Source: Minisyncoccota bacterium (GTDB lineage: Bacteria > Patescibacteriota > Minisyncoccia > Phycocordibacterales > CAJBRS01). Taken from it: 45,598 nucleotides of DNA. Within the stretch, counting starts at the first letter, position 1. Each line of letters starts with the position of its first letter. A model generated the notes under the pieces. The model worked only from the letters and a program-made list of their open reading frames with translations. It made no database searches and was not told the DNA's origin. Made by a program: the position numbers and the translations under genes. Below, piece by piece: positions 33,677 through 41,051 of this stretch. The stretch lies in NCBI GenBank assembly GCA_017881075.1, contig JADGRH010000001.1:123639-169236 (forward strand). The letters are read 5' to 3'.

Positions 33677-34116
33677 TCTTTGCGACCAAAACAAAAAGAG
33701 GTTTCACCTTAATAGAGATCTTAATCACTATAGCTATCACCTCTATTATTTTAGGTGCTGGTCTTTTAATTACCACTGGGGCCTATCAGGGCGCTATTCT
33801 GCAAGATCAGTTCAATCTATTTTTATCTCTTCTGGAAAAAGTCAGAAATGAGGCTGTTAACAATGTCGACAATGAACCTCACGGCATCAGAGTGGAAGAA
33901 GATCGCTATGTTTTATTTGGTGGCTCATATTACGATCCGGTCGATCTGGAGAATGAAATAGTAATTCGGGCCGATCATATTCCCCTGATCGGTCCGACTG
34001 AAATCATTTTTCAAAACCTAAGTGGTGAAACTGCGTCGGATACCCAGTTCCTTCTTTCATTAAATGGCGCTCAAAGGAAAATATCAGTTGATAAAAGTGG
34101 TCGTCTTAACTGGTAA
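33673..34116 (+). CDS. Prepilin-like protein (GspH/minor pilin type)
   Basis: 147 residues. The class III signal is KTKRG|FTLIEILITIAIT: cleavage after Gly10, then Phe at +1 and Glu at +5, followed by a hydrophobic helix. The remainder is a predicted beta-rich globular domain with repeated acidic stretches, as in GspH-type pseudopilins. It overlaps pilC by 4 bases and is 3 bases from the next gene, so it belongs to a tight operon. Its exact role (major or minor) cannot be told. Confidence 0.88.
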   Translation: MIFATKTKRGFTLIEILITIAITSIILGAGLLITTGAYQGAILQDQFNLFLSLLEKVRNEAVNNVDNEPHGIRVEEDRYVLFGGSYYDPVDLENEIVIRADHIPLIGPTEIIFQNLSGETASDTQFLLSLNGAQRKISVDKSGRLNW

Positions 34117-34119
34117 AAA

Positions 34120-35490
34120 ATGACAAAAGGGAACAGTCTTCTAGAAATAATCATTGTCATGGCTATTTTCGGACTGATTCTAGCTTCCTTGGGAACCTTA
34201 TCAACTACGGCAGAATCTTTAGGTACCAATGGTCAATTATCGGCGATAGCACTCGGCAAATCCGAATCATTACTGGCGTTCTCTCTAGACTCTCTCAAAA
34301 ATGATTTCAGTAAAAATATTGCTACCACAACTACTGAAGATATCTTTTCCAAAATAATGGAAGTTCAGGAACTGGATAATTTTACAAAGAAAATTAAAAG
34401 CATCGTTAAGTGGTTCCAGAATGGTCGTGAGCAATCAGTGACACTCAGCGAAATAGTGACAAATCCGAACGAGGCATATGGAATCGGCGACTGCCAGCTA
34501 GATGGCACCGAGAGCTGGCAGTCGCCGAATCTTCTATCCACTCATATCGATCTTGGTTTTGGCAATCAAGCTACCGGTGTTTTTGCTCGTGGCGGCATTA
34601 TCTATCTAGCCACCAACAATGTCAGCCCGCGCGATCCGGCAGCTGATAAAAATGATTTCTTTATTATTGATGCACGTAATTCCAGCAACCCAGTAATTTT
34701 GTCAAGACTTGACACCGGGCCAGGCCTCAGCGCCATCGCAGTGGCCGGTCCATATGCTTATTTAGGCAACACAAGCATAAATGCTCAACTTCAGATCGCG
34801 GACATTAGTGATCTCTACCAACCCCGAATAATTGCCAGTTATAAATTGCCGGGGAATTATAGCGACGGAACCACCATTCCAAATACCTTGTTTTATAATC
34901 GCCATAAAATTTATCTCGGCACCGCCAAAAGTCAGATCGAAGAACTTCACATTATTAATGTAGAGAACCCAGCATTGCCACTTGAGGTGGGAAAATGGGA
35001 AACGAATGCCGGCATCAACAACATCTTTGTTAGCGGTAATTATGCCTATCTGGCCACTCCCAACAACGAAGAGTTGAGCGTTCTTTATATCTCCACATCG
35101 AGCATTCCGCAAAAAATTGGTGGCTTTGACGCTCCAGGCGGATCGGGTAATGGCAAGAGCTTAGCTCGGGACCGCCAAACTCTCTTTCTCGGTCGAACGG
35201 TCGGACACAATGAACTTTTTGCTCTGAATATTGAAAATCCAGCTGCTATCTTGGTGCGTAGCTCTATGGCTGTCTCCGAAAGTATTAATGCCATGGTTGC
35301 TTCAACAGGACGGCTTTTTCTTACCACCAATACTAAATTTGAAGTGATCAATACAGAAAATTCTGGATTAAGTCTGATTGGTACTGTTACTCTGCCGGCC
35401 AAACCAACAGGCATAACTTGCAACGGCAAATCACTTTATCTTTCCATTCTTTCTTCCGATGGTTTAAAAATTATTATCCCATCTATATAA
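34120..35490 (+). CDS. Prepilin N-terminus fused to an LVIVD-type beta-propeller
   Basis: 456 residues. MTKG|NSLLEIIIVMAIFG has a type III prepilin signal with Glu at +5. Residues about 35-130 are a pilin-like stalk. From about 140 onward there are LVIVD-like blades: FFIIDARNSSNPVILSRLDTG, LQIADISDLYQPRIIASY, LHIINVENPALPLEVGKW, LSVLYISTSSIPQKIGGF, LFALNIENPAAIL. A propeller held by a pilin helix would sit at the pilus tip, probably for adhesion, comparable in logic to PilY1. A 15-bp perfect inverted repeat (34485-34499, 34513-34527) lies in the DNA joining the two domains. Location at the tip is inference. Confidence 0.85.
   Translation: MTKGNSLLEIIIVMAIFGLILASLGTLSTTAESLGTNGQLSAIALGKSESLLAFSLDSLKNDFSKNIATTTTEDIFSKIMEVQELDNFTKKIKSIVKWFQNGREQSVTLSEIVTNPNEAYGIGDCQLDGTESWQSPNLLSTHIDLGFGNQATGVFARGGIIYLATNNVSPRDPAADKNDFFIIDARNSSNPVILSRLDTGPGLSAIAVAGPYAYLGNTSINAQLQIADISDLYQPRIIASYKLPGNYSDGTTIPNTLFYNRHKIYLGTAKSQIEELHIINVENPALPLEVGKWETNAGINNIFVSGNYAYLATPNNEELSVLYISTSSIPQKIGGFDAPGGSGNGKSLARDRQTLFLGRTVGHNELFALNIENPAAILVRSSMAVSESINAMVASTGRLFLTTNTKFEVINTENSGLSLIGTVTLPAKPTGITCNGKSLYLSILSSDGLKIIIPSI
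34485..34527. repeat. 15-bp perfect inverted repeat inside the pilin-propeller gene
   Basis: CGGCGACTGCCAGCT (34485-34499) and its exact complement (34513-34527) around a 13-base loop, at the domain junction and more GC-rich than the surroundings. Confidence 0.8.
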
Positions 35491-35491
35491 A

Positions 35492-35866
35492 ATGCGGTCC
35501 GGCTTCACATTAATAGAAACCATAATTTATCTCGCCATCACCAGCATCATTCTTACTTCTTTAATTTCAGTGACTTATCAAATACTTTCCAATGGAAAGA
35601 AATTAGAGGAACGAACTTTAATGATGGAAGAAGGGGATTTTATGATTCATAAAATAAATTGGGAGCTAAAAGAACCGACCGACATTTCGAATTTTACACT
35701 GGAAGACGGCAATCTTTTGATGCAAGAAGACGGCGGCGACCCTCTTCCTTTAAATGCCTCCGCCGTCACTGTCTCCGACCTCATTTTCACCAACCAAGAC
35801 AACTTTATTAAAACTAGTTTCAAGGTTGATAATCAGCCCTTTGAGACCATTAAATATTTTCGATGA
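35492..35866 (+). CDS. Prepilin-like protein (minor pilin)
   Basis: 124 residues with MRSG|FTLIETIIYLAITSIIL, a standard prepilin signal with Glu at +5. The rest (KLEERTLMMEEGDFMIHKINWEL and following) resembles GspJ/PilW-type minor pilins. It starts 1 base after the previous stop and overlaps the next gene by 4 bases. It is probably part of the tip or initiation complex. Confidence 0.87.
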   Translation: MRSGFTLIETIIYLAITSIILTSLISVTYQILSNGKKLEERTLMMEEGDFMIHKINWELKEPTDISNFTLEDGNLLMQEDGGDPLPLNASAVTVSDLIFTNQDNFIKTSFKVDNQPFETIKYFR

Positions 35867-36300
35867 ATTTTAAATCCGGCTACATTGCCCTAGTTTCAGT
35901 TATCATTCTCTCTAGCATTCTTTTACTAGTCACTCTGGAAATGGCCAACATAAGCTACATTGCTCGCTTTAATACTCTTCGCACCGAAGAGAAAGAGCAA
36001 AGTGCTAGCCTTGCTCGAAGTTGTCTCCAAATCGCTCTAGTCCGCCTAGCCGAAAACCCCGACTACCGGCCAGCCTCGACTAGCGACTCAAGTCTAGGCG
36101 GGCCAGGCCCGAGCGGCGACAATCTAAAAATTGATCAAGACATCTGTCAGATCATTTCAATTGACACCAGTGGCCCCGAAGAATTGCTGGTTAAGACTAC
36201 TGCCACTAAGGGCAAAAGCATCAGTAATTTACTAACCTCAGTTCATTTTACGGGAAGTGATATTAGTGTGAATTCAATCAAAGAGATATTGGACGATTGA
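35863..36300 (+). CDS. PilX/GspK-like pilin-family protein without Glu5
   Basis: 145 residues. NFKSG|YIALVSVIILSSILLLV has the cleavable Gly and hydrophobic helix, but +5 is Val instead of Glu. This is the hallmark of tip pseudopilins such as GspK, and PilX-type proteins begin similarly. SLARSCLQIALVRLAENPDY follows, as in PilX family proteins. It is the last gene of the pilus cluster. The missing Glu5 suggests it caps the filament. Confidence 0.83.
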   Translation: MNFKSGYIALVSVIILSSILLLVTLEMANISYIARFNTLRTEEKEQSASLARSCLQIALVRLAENPDYRPASTSDSSLGGPGPSGDNLKIDQDICQIISIDTSGPEELLVKTTATKGKSISNLLTSVHFTGSDISVNSIKEILDD

Positions 36301-36343
36301 CTTTCGGGGCGGAAAAGTATAACTTTTTCTTCAGGAGTATCAT

Positions 36344-36457
36344 ATGATTACACAAATGTGGAATTTGGCTTTGACACACCCCTTCATCAGCTTGGGGATA
36401 GTTGTGGCAGCGGTGGTTCTCATTCTTGTGATGACTGGTCGCGACCAAGATTCTTGA
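36344..36457 (+). CDS. Single-helix membrane peptide of 37 aa
   Basis: The frame MITQMWNLALTHPFISLG, then IVVAAVVLILVMTGRDQDS, starts at ATG 36344 with AGGAG 7 bases upstream. It has one clear membrane helix (about residues 14-30) and a polar C-terminus. A promoter-like TTGACT (36297) and TATAAC (36318), spacer 15, precede it, and a terminator follows at 36476-36500. This own-unit context supports a real small gene. Function unknown. Confidence 0.6.
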   Translation: MITQMWNLALTHPFISLGIVVAAVVLILVMTGRDQDS

Positions 36458-36475
36458 CACGGTGGGTATTCGGCG

Positions 36476-36500
36476 AGGGCTCTTGATCGGGCCCTTTTTT
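36476..36500 (+). terminator. Terminator after the 37-aa peptide
   Basis: AGGGC (36476-36480) pairs with GCCCT (36491-36495), then TTTTTT. Confidence 0.7.
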
Positions 36501-36521
36501 AATTTTATTTTTCAAAATAGT

Positions 36522-37136
36522 CTATACCCCTTTATCCACTTTTTTCCATTCAATAATCTCTCCGGCGCGTAATTCCATTTTATCCGCCCTGCGAATTAAC
36601 TTCTCATTTTTCTTGGGCACGATAGGGAAGTGAGGAGAGTTGTCGATAGCCTCGGCTATAAAATACAGATCTTTATCGGTGGTGATCCATTTTGTTCCGA
36701 ACTTTTTCAAATTAAAAGGTCTAGAATAACTTTTGAGAACTTTCTTTCTGGTTTTATTATTGAAATATTCATGAAAATAGGACAGGGCCAACTCTCGGAT
36801 GGTTTTGTATACCGGGTCACGAAATCGAAGACTAGCGTGGTTGGTCTTGCTAATCGCTCCCCAATAGCCATTTCTTTTGTAAAGGGCGACGACATGGTCT
36901 TCGTCGCCCTTTACTTTAAGATCTAAAAGAAGTGGTTTCTGGCCGCCTACCCACAAGGTAGCAGCGGCCAAAAGGGCTCCTTCCAGGCAGTGTGCCTTCT
37001 TCTTTTGAAGCACTCTTCGTGGAGACATATACTCTTCTCCCCAATTAATGGGAAGGGAATCCAAAAAATCCTGGATCTTTATGGGAGTGGAAAGTTTTTT
37101 AAGAGTCGAAAACTCTTTCGGAGAAAGGCCGAGCAT
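36522..37136 (-). CDS. Transglutaminase-like (papain-fold) protein, putative
   Basis: 204 residues. KKKAHCLEGALLAAATLW (C50), then KPLLLDLKVKGDEDHVVALYKRNGYWGAISKTNH (H81, N99; quoted region about 67-100 in full) matches the Cys-His-polar order and spacing of transglutaminase-like cysteine enzymes: a helix starting at the Cys and two strands carrying the His and third residue. Substrate and reaction are unknown. It overlaps the end of the small membrane gene upstream (stop at 37138-37140), so the two are co-expressed. Confidence in fold is moderate. Confidence 0.55.
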   Translation of the reverse strand: MLGLSPKEFSTLKKLSTPIKIQDFLDSLPINWGEEYMSPRRVLQKKKAHCLEGALLAAATLWVGGQKPLLLDLKVKGDEDHVVALYKRNGYWGAISKTNHASLRFRDPVYKTIRELALSYFHEYFNNKTRKKVLKSYSRPFNLKKFGTKWITTDKDLYFIAEAIDNSPHFPIVPKKNEKLIRRADKMELRAGEIIEWKKVDKGV

Positions 37137-37137
37137 T

Positions 37138-37305
37138 TCAGTAATTGCTGATTTTAAGGCCGAGCCAAATGCCGGCTATGCCGCCGACCGCTGTTAAGAC
37201 GACAGATGACAACGAGAAAAAGCCGGCTCCCCACAAACTAGGGATGAATCCTCCGATGGTAGAGCCGACAAACATTCCAATCCAGATAAGTGATTTGGAG
37301 CCCAT
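37138..37305 (-). CDS. Small Gly-rich two-helix membrane protein, 55 aa
   Basis: From ATG 37303-37305 the frame reads MGSKSLIWIGMFVGSTIGGF, then IPSLWGAGFFSLSSVVLTAV and GGIAGIWLGLKISNY. Two hydrophobic segments with small-residue (Gly/Ser) faces suggest tight helix packing. A TATAAT lies 6 bases before the ATG. The stop is 1 base before the transglutaminase-like start. Short proteins with this pattern are common in Patescibacteria, but no family function is known. Confidence 0.65.
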   Translation of the reverse strand: MGSKSLIWIGMFVGSTIGGFIPSLWGAGFFSLSSVVLTAVGGIAGIWLGLKISNY

Positions 37306-37373
37306 GAGATAATTATATCATCTGTTATAATTATTCCTTGCCTCCAACTATCAAAAAAGACTGGAGTATTTTT

Positions 37374-38096
37374 ATGAGCAGTTTATTTTTTGTGCTGGGA
37401 TTTTCTATTGTTTTTTCATTGGTGGGAATTCTACTTCAAACAGTTCTCTCGCATGCTACTCTTGTGGTTGAGACTTGGCTGGATAGGGTAGGAGGGGTGA
37501 TCATTATTCTTTTTGGCCTATTTCTGCTCAATCTTTTTACCCCCGGATTTCTCTCTAAAAGTCGTCCATTTGCAGTAAAACATCGATTTAAGTCATATTA
37601 TCTGACCTCCTTTGTCTTCGGTGCCGCCTTTGCCCTAGGCTGGACACCGTGCGTTTCAGCTGCACTCGGGGCTATTCTGGTCCTTGCCAGCACCTCTCCC
37701 AGTAGTGCCTTCTTCCTTTTATTTGCTTACACTCTTGGTATCGGAATTCCTTTTCTTCTGGTGGGGTTGTTTACTAATCAAGCACAATCGGTCATCAATA
37801 GAATGGGCAAGGCACTTCAATATTTTCAATATGTCTTTGGGGCACTTCTACTGGTTATGGGAGTTCTGATCTTTACGGGAGAACTTTCAAAGATCGCTAA
37901 TTTCCAATTGCTGACAAATATTTTAACTTCTCTGAATGTAGGCACGAGCGTTGGTGGTAATATTAACTCCATCAGTATTATTAATCTTGTGGTGGCCTTT
38001 CTAGCTGGCCTCGGATCATTTTTGAGTCCGTGCATCTTACCGATTATTCCAGGTTTTCTTTCGTATCTTGCCTCAACGGCAGTTAAAAAATCATGA
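37374..38096 (+). CDS. CcdA/DsbD-type membrane electron carrier, apparently circularly permuted
   Basis: 240 residues from ATG 37374, which has GGAG 8 bases upstream; a TTG 12 codons earlier is open but unlikely. CcdA moves reducing equivalents across the membrane through two cysteines. FFVLGFSIVFSLVG, RVGGVIIILFGLFLL, and FALGWTPC93VSAALGAILV, then AYTLGIGIPFLL are the usual middle and late helices. The motif normally found in the first helix, AFLAGLGSFLSPC220ILPIIPG, is instead at the C-terminus. Both cysteines are present, but in swapped order. The stop overlaps the thioredoxin gene start (ATGA). Family is firm; permutation is read directly from motif order. Confidence 0.88.
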   Translation: MSSLFFVLGFSIVFSLVGILLQTVLSHATLVVETWLDRVGGVIIILFGLFLLNLFTPGFLSKSRPFAVKHRFKSYYLTSFVFGAAFALGWTPCVSAALGAILVLASTSPSSAFFLLFAYTLGIGIPFLLVGLFTNQAQSVINRMGKALQYFQYVFGALLLVMGVLIFTGELSKIANFQLLTNILTSLNVGTSVGGNINSISIINLVVAFLAGLGSFLSPCILPIIPGFLSYLASTAVKKS

Positions 38097-39229
38097 ATAG
38101 ACAGAAGAAAAATATTATATTAGTAATTGTGGTAGCGCTTATTGTCTTGGCAATTGGTTATTTAGAAGCAAAAAAACCGCAAGTGGTTCAAGTAGGGAAT
38201 GATGAGATTATTCTTAATGATGCTGGTAGTGGGGCGGCCACCACTTCAACATCTACAGAAGTGGTGGCCGCCAACCGAACAATAGTCAGAACAGGAAAAG
38301 TGCTGACTTATCCTCGGGCCAAAGAGTTTGTGGACCCTCAAGGATTTATTAATAGCGACCCTTTTAAGTTATCAGATTTGGTCGGAAAGAAAGTCCTCCT
38401 CATTGATTTCTGGACTTATAGTTGCATCAATTGTCGCCGGACTGTTCCATATCTGAATGCCTGGTATAAGAAATATAGAGACCAGGGTCTGGAAATCATC
38501 GGCGTTCATACACCGGAATTTGATTTTGAAAAGAATTACAACAATGTTGCTAGAGCGGTTAAAGATCTTGGTATTCAATATCCGGTAGTTCTAGACAGTA
38601 ACCTTGGCACCTGGACTGCGTATCAAAATAGTTATTGGCCACGAGAGTATTTAATTGATATTGACGGATTCATCGTTCACGACCACATCGGAGAAGGGGA
38701 TTATGATAAAACAGAAGAAGCCATTCAGCAGGCTCTGGCAGAGAGAAATACAGCCCTGGGATTGAATACAAAAATCAGTTCGGGGATTAGTAATCCGTCC
38801 GATGTTATTCAAATGGATGGGAGTAAGGTAAAAAGTCAAGAAACTTATTTTGGCTCGGGGCGGAATGTATATCTCGCAAACGGTGTTCAAGGTCAAGTTG
38901 GATCTCAAAATCTTACTTTACCTTCGACCACTGATCCAGATAAGTTATATTTAGATGGAAATTGGGATTTTCAGCCAGAGTTTGCCACGAATAAAAATAA
39001 TGGATCTAAAATACTATTCAAATACAATGCCAAGAATGTCTACTTTGTTGGGAGTGCCGCAAGCGATGTGTCAGTTAAAATCTTCCAGGACGGGAAGCTA
39101 ATCAACACCCTCACCATTAAGGACAATAAATTATATACCCTTATTCAAGGCGATAATTACGGTCAACATACTCTGGAAATTGAAATTGACGGAGTCGGCT
39201 TAGAAGCATACACCTTCACTTTCGGCTAA
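38093..39229 (+). CDS. Membrane-anchored thioredoxin-like protein with DipZ-type C-terminal domain
   Basis: 378 residues: one N-terminal membrane helix (about 7-24), an Ala/Thr-rich linker, a TlpA/AhpC-like redoxin domain (about 85-240) with active site C111-I-N-C114 in WTYSCINCRRTVPYL and WPREYLIDIDGFIVHDHIGEG, and a beta-rich C-terminal domain (about 270-378). The order CcdA, thioredoxin, beta domain is that of DipZ-type fusions; here CcdA is a separate overlapping gene. It likely receives electrons from the CcdA partner and reduces exported thiols or peroxides outside the membrane. Confidence 0.88.
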   Translation: MNRQKKNIILVIVVALIVLAIGYLEAKKPQVVQVGNDEIILNDAGSGAATTSTSTEVVAANRTIVRTGKVLTYPRAKEFVDPQGFINSDPFKLSDLVGKKVLLIDFWTYSCINCRRTVPYLNAWYKKYRDQGLEIIGVHTPEFDFEKNYNNVARAVKDLGIQYPVVLDSNLGTWTAYQNSYWPREYLIDIDGFIVHDHIGEGDYDKTEEAIQQALAERNTALGLNTKISSGISNPSDVIQMDGSKVKSQETYFGSGRNVYLANGVQGQVGSQNLTLPSTTDPDKLYLDGNWDFQPEFATNKNNGSKILFKYNAKNVYFVGSAASDVSVKIFQDGKLINTLTIKDNKLYTLIQGDNYGQHTLEIEIDGVGLEAYTFTFG

Positions 39230-39279
39230 TCTGTGGTAGACTATATGTAGCTAAAATTTATTATTAATTGTATAGAAAT

Positions 39280-39495
39280 ATGGATGAAGTAAAAAATATT
39301 GGAGAAAAGTGCAATTGTCCGCACCATAAAATGGTGCCATTAATGGTCTTGCTCATTGGTCTGACTTTTTTATTGGGCGCTTTAAACATTTTGAGCGGAC
39401 AGGCTGTAAGTATTATTTGGCCGATTCTTGTTATCATTGCCGCCGGCACCAAAATCTCTTCATCTAAATGTAAGTGTTGCAATAAATCCAATTAA
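39280..39495 (+). CDS. Small membrane protein with terminal cysteine clusters
   Basis: 71 residues from ATG 39280 (a TTG 4 codons earlier is less likely). CNCPHHK near the N-terminus and CKCCNKSN at the C-terminus flank two hydrophobic segments (about 20-38 and 42-58). Both clusters would be on the same side, so a metal site or redox pair is possible. No family recognised. It precedes the DUF1059 gene by 40 bases. Confidence 0.65.
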   Translation: MDEVKNIGEKCNCPHHKMVPLMVLLIGLTFLLGALNILSGQAVSIIWPILVIIAAGTKISSSKCKCCNKSN

Positions 39496-39535
39496 TAATC
39501 GAAGCAGATTTATTATCATTTCTAGATAAATATTT

Positions 39536-39721
39536 ATGGAAAAAAGAAAAGTGGCAGATTGTCGCAAAATGCCTAGCGATTCAAACTGTTCAGTTACTAT
39601 TGCCGGTCGGGAAGAAGAACTAATGCCTTTGGTAGTTCATCATGCAACCACTGTGCATGGACACAAAGATACACCCGAATTAAGAGAAGAGATCAGAAAA
39701 AATCTAACAGACGAATCATAA
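39536..39721 (+). CDS. DUF1059 family protein
   Basis: 61 residues. ADCRKMPSDSNCSVTIAGREEEL, then VVHHATTVHGHKDTPELREEIRKNL match the small DUF1059 family, including its Cys near the start and the HxxxxHGHxDTPELR block. The function is unknown. It lies between two small membrane protein genes and 4 bases before the next, so it is probably co-transcribed with them. Confidence 0.85.
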   Translation: MEKRKVADCRKMPSDSNCSVTIAGREEELMPLVVHHATTVHGHKDTPELREEIRKNLTDES

Positions 39722-39725
39722 ATTT

Positions 39726-40100
39726 ATGATTGAAATCGAAGATGATTTTCCCCACTATCACGGAGATGCCATTCAAGCCCTTTTTATGACAAATGGGCTA
39801 ATTATGCTTATCGGCCTACCTTTCTTTTCCGCATATCTTCAATTTACTCTTTTTGCCGCCATTTTAGGCATCTTATTGGTAGGCATATTTGCCGGTCTCA
39901 CCAATCACCGAAATAGGGTAGTAATGTTTCTGAATATAATTGTTTCTTTAATTGGTCTGTTTGCTTTTGAGTTAAGCGCCATTCAGTCTAGAGATTTACA
40001 GATGTATTTTCTTTTCAATCAAGTAATTGCTGTTATTTTCTTTATCACCACTTACTTAAGTATCAAAAGCTTCCGGGAAATCTATTGGACCATCAAATAA
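39726..40100 (+). CDS. Four-helix membrane protein, unknown
   Basis: 124 residues with four hydrophobic segments (about 18-38, 40-58, 64-84, 92-112). The acidic N-terminus contains EDDFPHYHGD. No motif was recognised. It is last of the small-gene run 39280-40100 and convergent with the cupredoxin. Confidence 0.75.
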   Translation: MIEIEDDFPHYHGDAIQALFMTNGLIMLIGLPFFSAYLQFTLFAAILGILLVGIFAGLTNHRNRVVMFLNIIVSLIGLFAFELSAIQSRDLQMYFLFNQVIAVIFFITTYLSIKSFREIYWTIK

Positions 40101-40115
40101 TTATTTAGGAATTAT

Positions 40116-40565
40116 TTAAGCTTCAACAACTATTTTACCGTGCATTGTTGGATGGATACTGCAATGATAATTTGTAGTACCAGGACTGGTAAAGGTAAAA
40201 GTGAAGGATTGTCCCGGCGAGAGCTGTGAAGAATTAAGGAGATTGCCTGAATCGGAGGTAATGGTATGAGGGACACTGTCATTATTAATCCAGGTCACCT
40301 TTGTTCCTACTTTGATCGTTGTTGATGAAGGACTAAAGGCGAAGTTCTTTATGCCGATAGTGATGTTAGAGGCTACTGGCTGTGCGGGAGCAGCTACGGT
40401 TGTCGTAGAATTGTTCACTATGTTAACCGAGGTGTTTTCAACAGGAGGAGTATTTGTTTGTGAATTGTCCACCGGAGTCTGGTTAGAGTTATTGTTGAAG
40501 AAGATAAAATAACCTCCGACAATAACGATCACCAACACTAATAATATTACGATTGTTTTATTCAT
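40116..40565 (-). CDS. Membrane-anchored cupredoxin (plastocyanin-like copper protein)
   Basis: 149 residues: an N-terminal helix (about 4-23), an Asn/Thr/Pro-rich linker (about 25-70), and a blue-copper domain. IKNFAFSPSSTTIKVGTKVTWINNDSVPHTIT gives the first ligand H100, and the loop Y-H-C135-S-I-H138-P-T-M141 gives the other three. Such type 1 copper proteins carry electrons outside the membrane. No respiratory partner is in the window, so it may be linked to copper handling or redox with other cells. The call is strong. Confidence 0.92.
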   Translation of the reverse strand: MNKTIVILLVLVIVIVGGYFIFFNNNSNQTPVDNSQTNTPPVENTSVNIVNNSTTTVAAPAQPVASNITIGIKNFAFSPSSTTIKVGTKVTWINNDSVPHTITSDSGNLLNSSQLSPGQSFTFTFTSPGTTNYHCSIHPTMHGKIVVEA

Positions 40566-40619
40566 AGAGATTTATAAAGTTAGCTAATAGGAAAATATTA
40601 TATCATATGTGTCTATTTT

Positions 40620-40647
40620 GCTCCACATGTTGAACGATATTAGAACC
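40620..40647 (+). repeat. 28-bp direct element R1 (GCTCC-N17-AGAACC)
   Basis: First of six same-strand copies with exactly 17 bases between the boxes. It lies between the divergent cupredoxin and YdeI-like genes. Confidence 0.7.
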
Positions 40648-40668
40648 TGTTTTTAATATAGTAATCTT

Positions 40669-40920
40669 ATGACCAAAAAAGGAATCGCCACTGGTGTGGT
40701 ACATAGAGTGCCCGCGGATTTACGAAAGACCCTTACTTCTACTCCAGCGGCGCTAGCGGTGTGGGAGAATATTACCCCACTCGCACGCAATGAGTGGATA
40801 TGCTGGATTGAATCCGCCAAGAAATCGGAGACTAGGCGTCATAGGATCGAGAGGACGCGCACAGAACTTATGGACGGAAAACACCGACCTTGCTGTTGGG
40901 CCGGTTGCATTCATCGTTGA
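40669..40920 (+). CDS. YdeI/OmdA-like protein
   Basis: 83 residues. HRVPADLRKTLTSTPAALAVWENITPLARNEWICWI, then ESAKKSETRRHRIERTRTEL follow the pattern of the YdeI/OmpD-associated (OmdA) C-terminal region, and the ending RPCCWAGCIHR is common among these short forms. Role unknown; relatives have been linked to bacteriocin protection. It is flanked by R1 and R2, so it is the smallest unit in the repeat-separated array. Confidence 0.8.
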   Translation: MTKKGIATGVVHRVPADLRKTLTSTPAALAVWENITPLARNEWICWIESAKKSETRRHRIERTRTELMDGKHRPCCWAGCIHR

Positions 40921-40952
40921 AATAATTGAAGAGATGTAAAGTTACCTTTTTT

Positions 40953-40980
40953 GCTCCGCATCGTGAACGAGTTCAGAACC
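40953..40980 (+). repeat. 28-bp direct element R2
   Basis: GCTCC-N17-AGAACC, with GAAC-GA-GTTC stem inside; continues CCTTAATTGGAGG as in R3 and R4. Confidence 0.75.
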
Positions 40981-41051
40981 CTTAATTGGAGGAATATAGA
41001 ATTTAATCTGAGCATTTTTACTAAATCCTATGATTTTGCTAGACTTCAATA

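Noticed and set aside
36344-37140. UGA recoded as glycine (Gracilibacteria code)
   Set aside because: UGA ends many genes at expected places, such as 36455 and 37138, and no conserved protein needs it to be read through.
37138-37373. Missing N-terminal helix of CcdA upstream, lost by frameshift
   Set aside because: All upstream frames were read; no SPC motif occurs and the region encodes a convincing divergent 55-aa protein.
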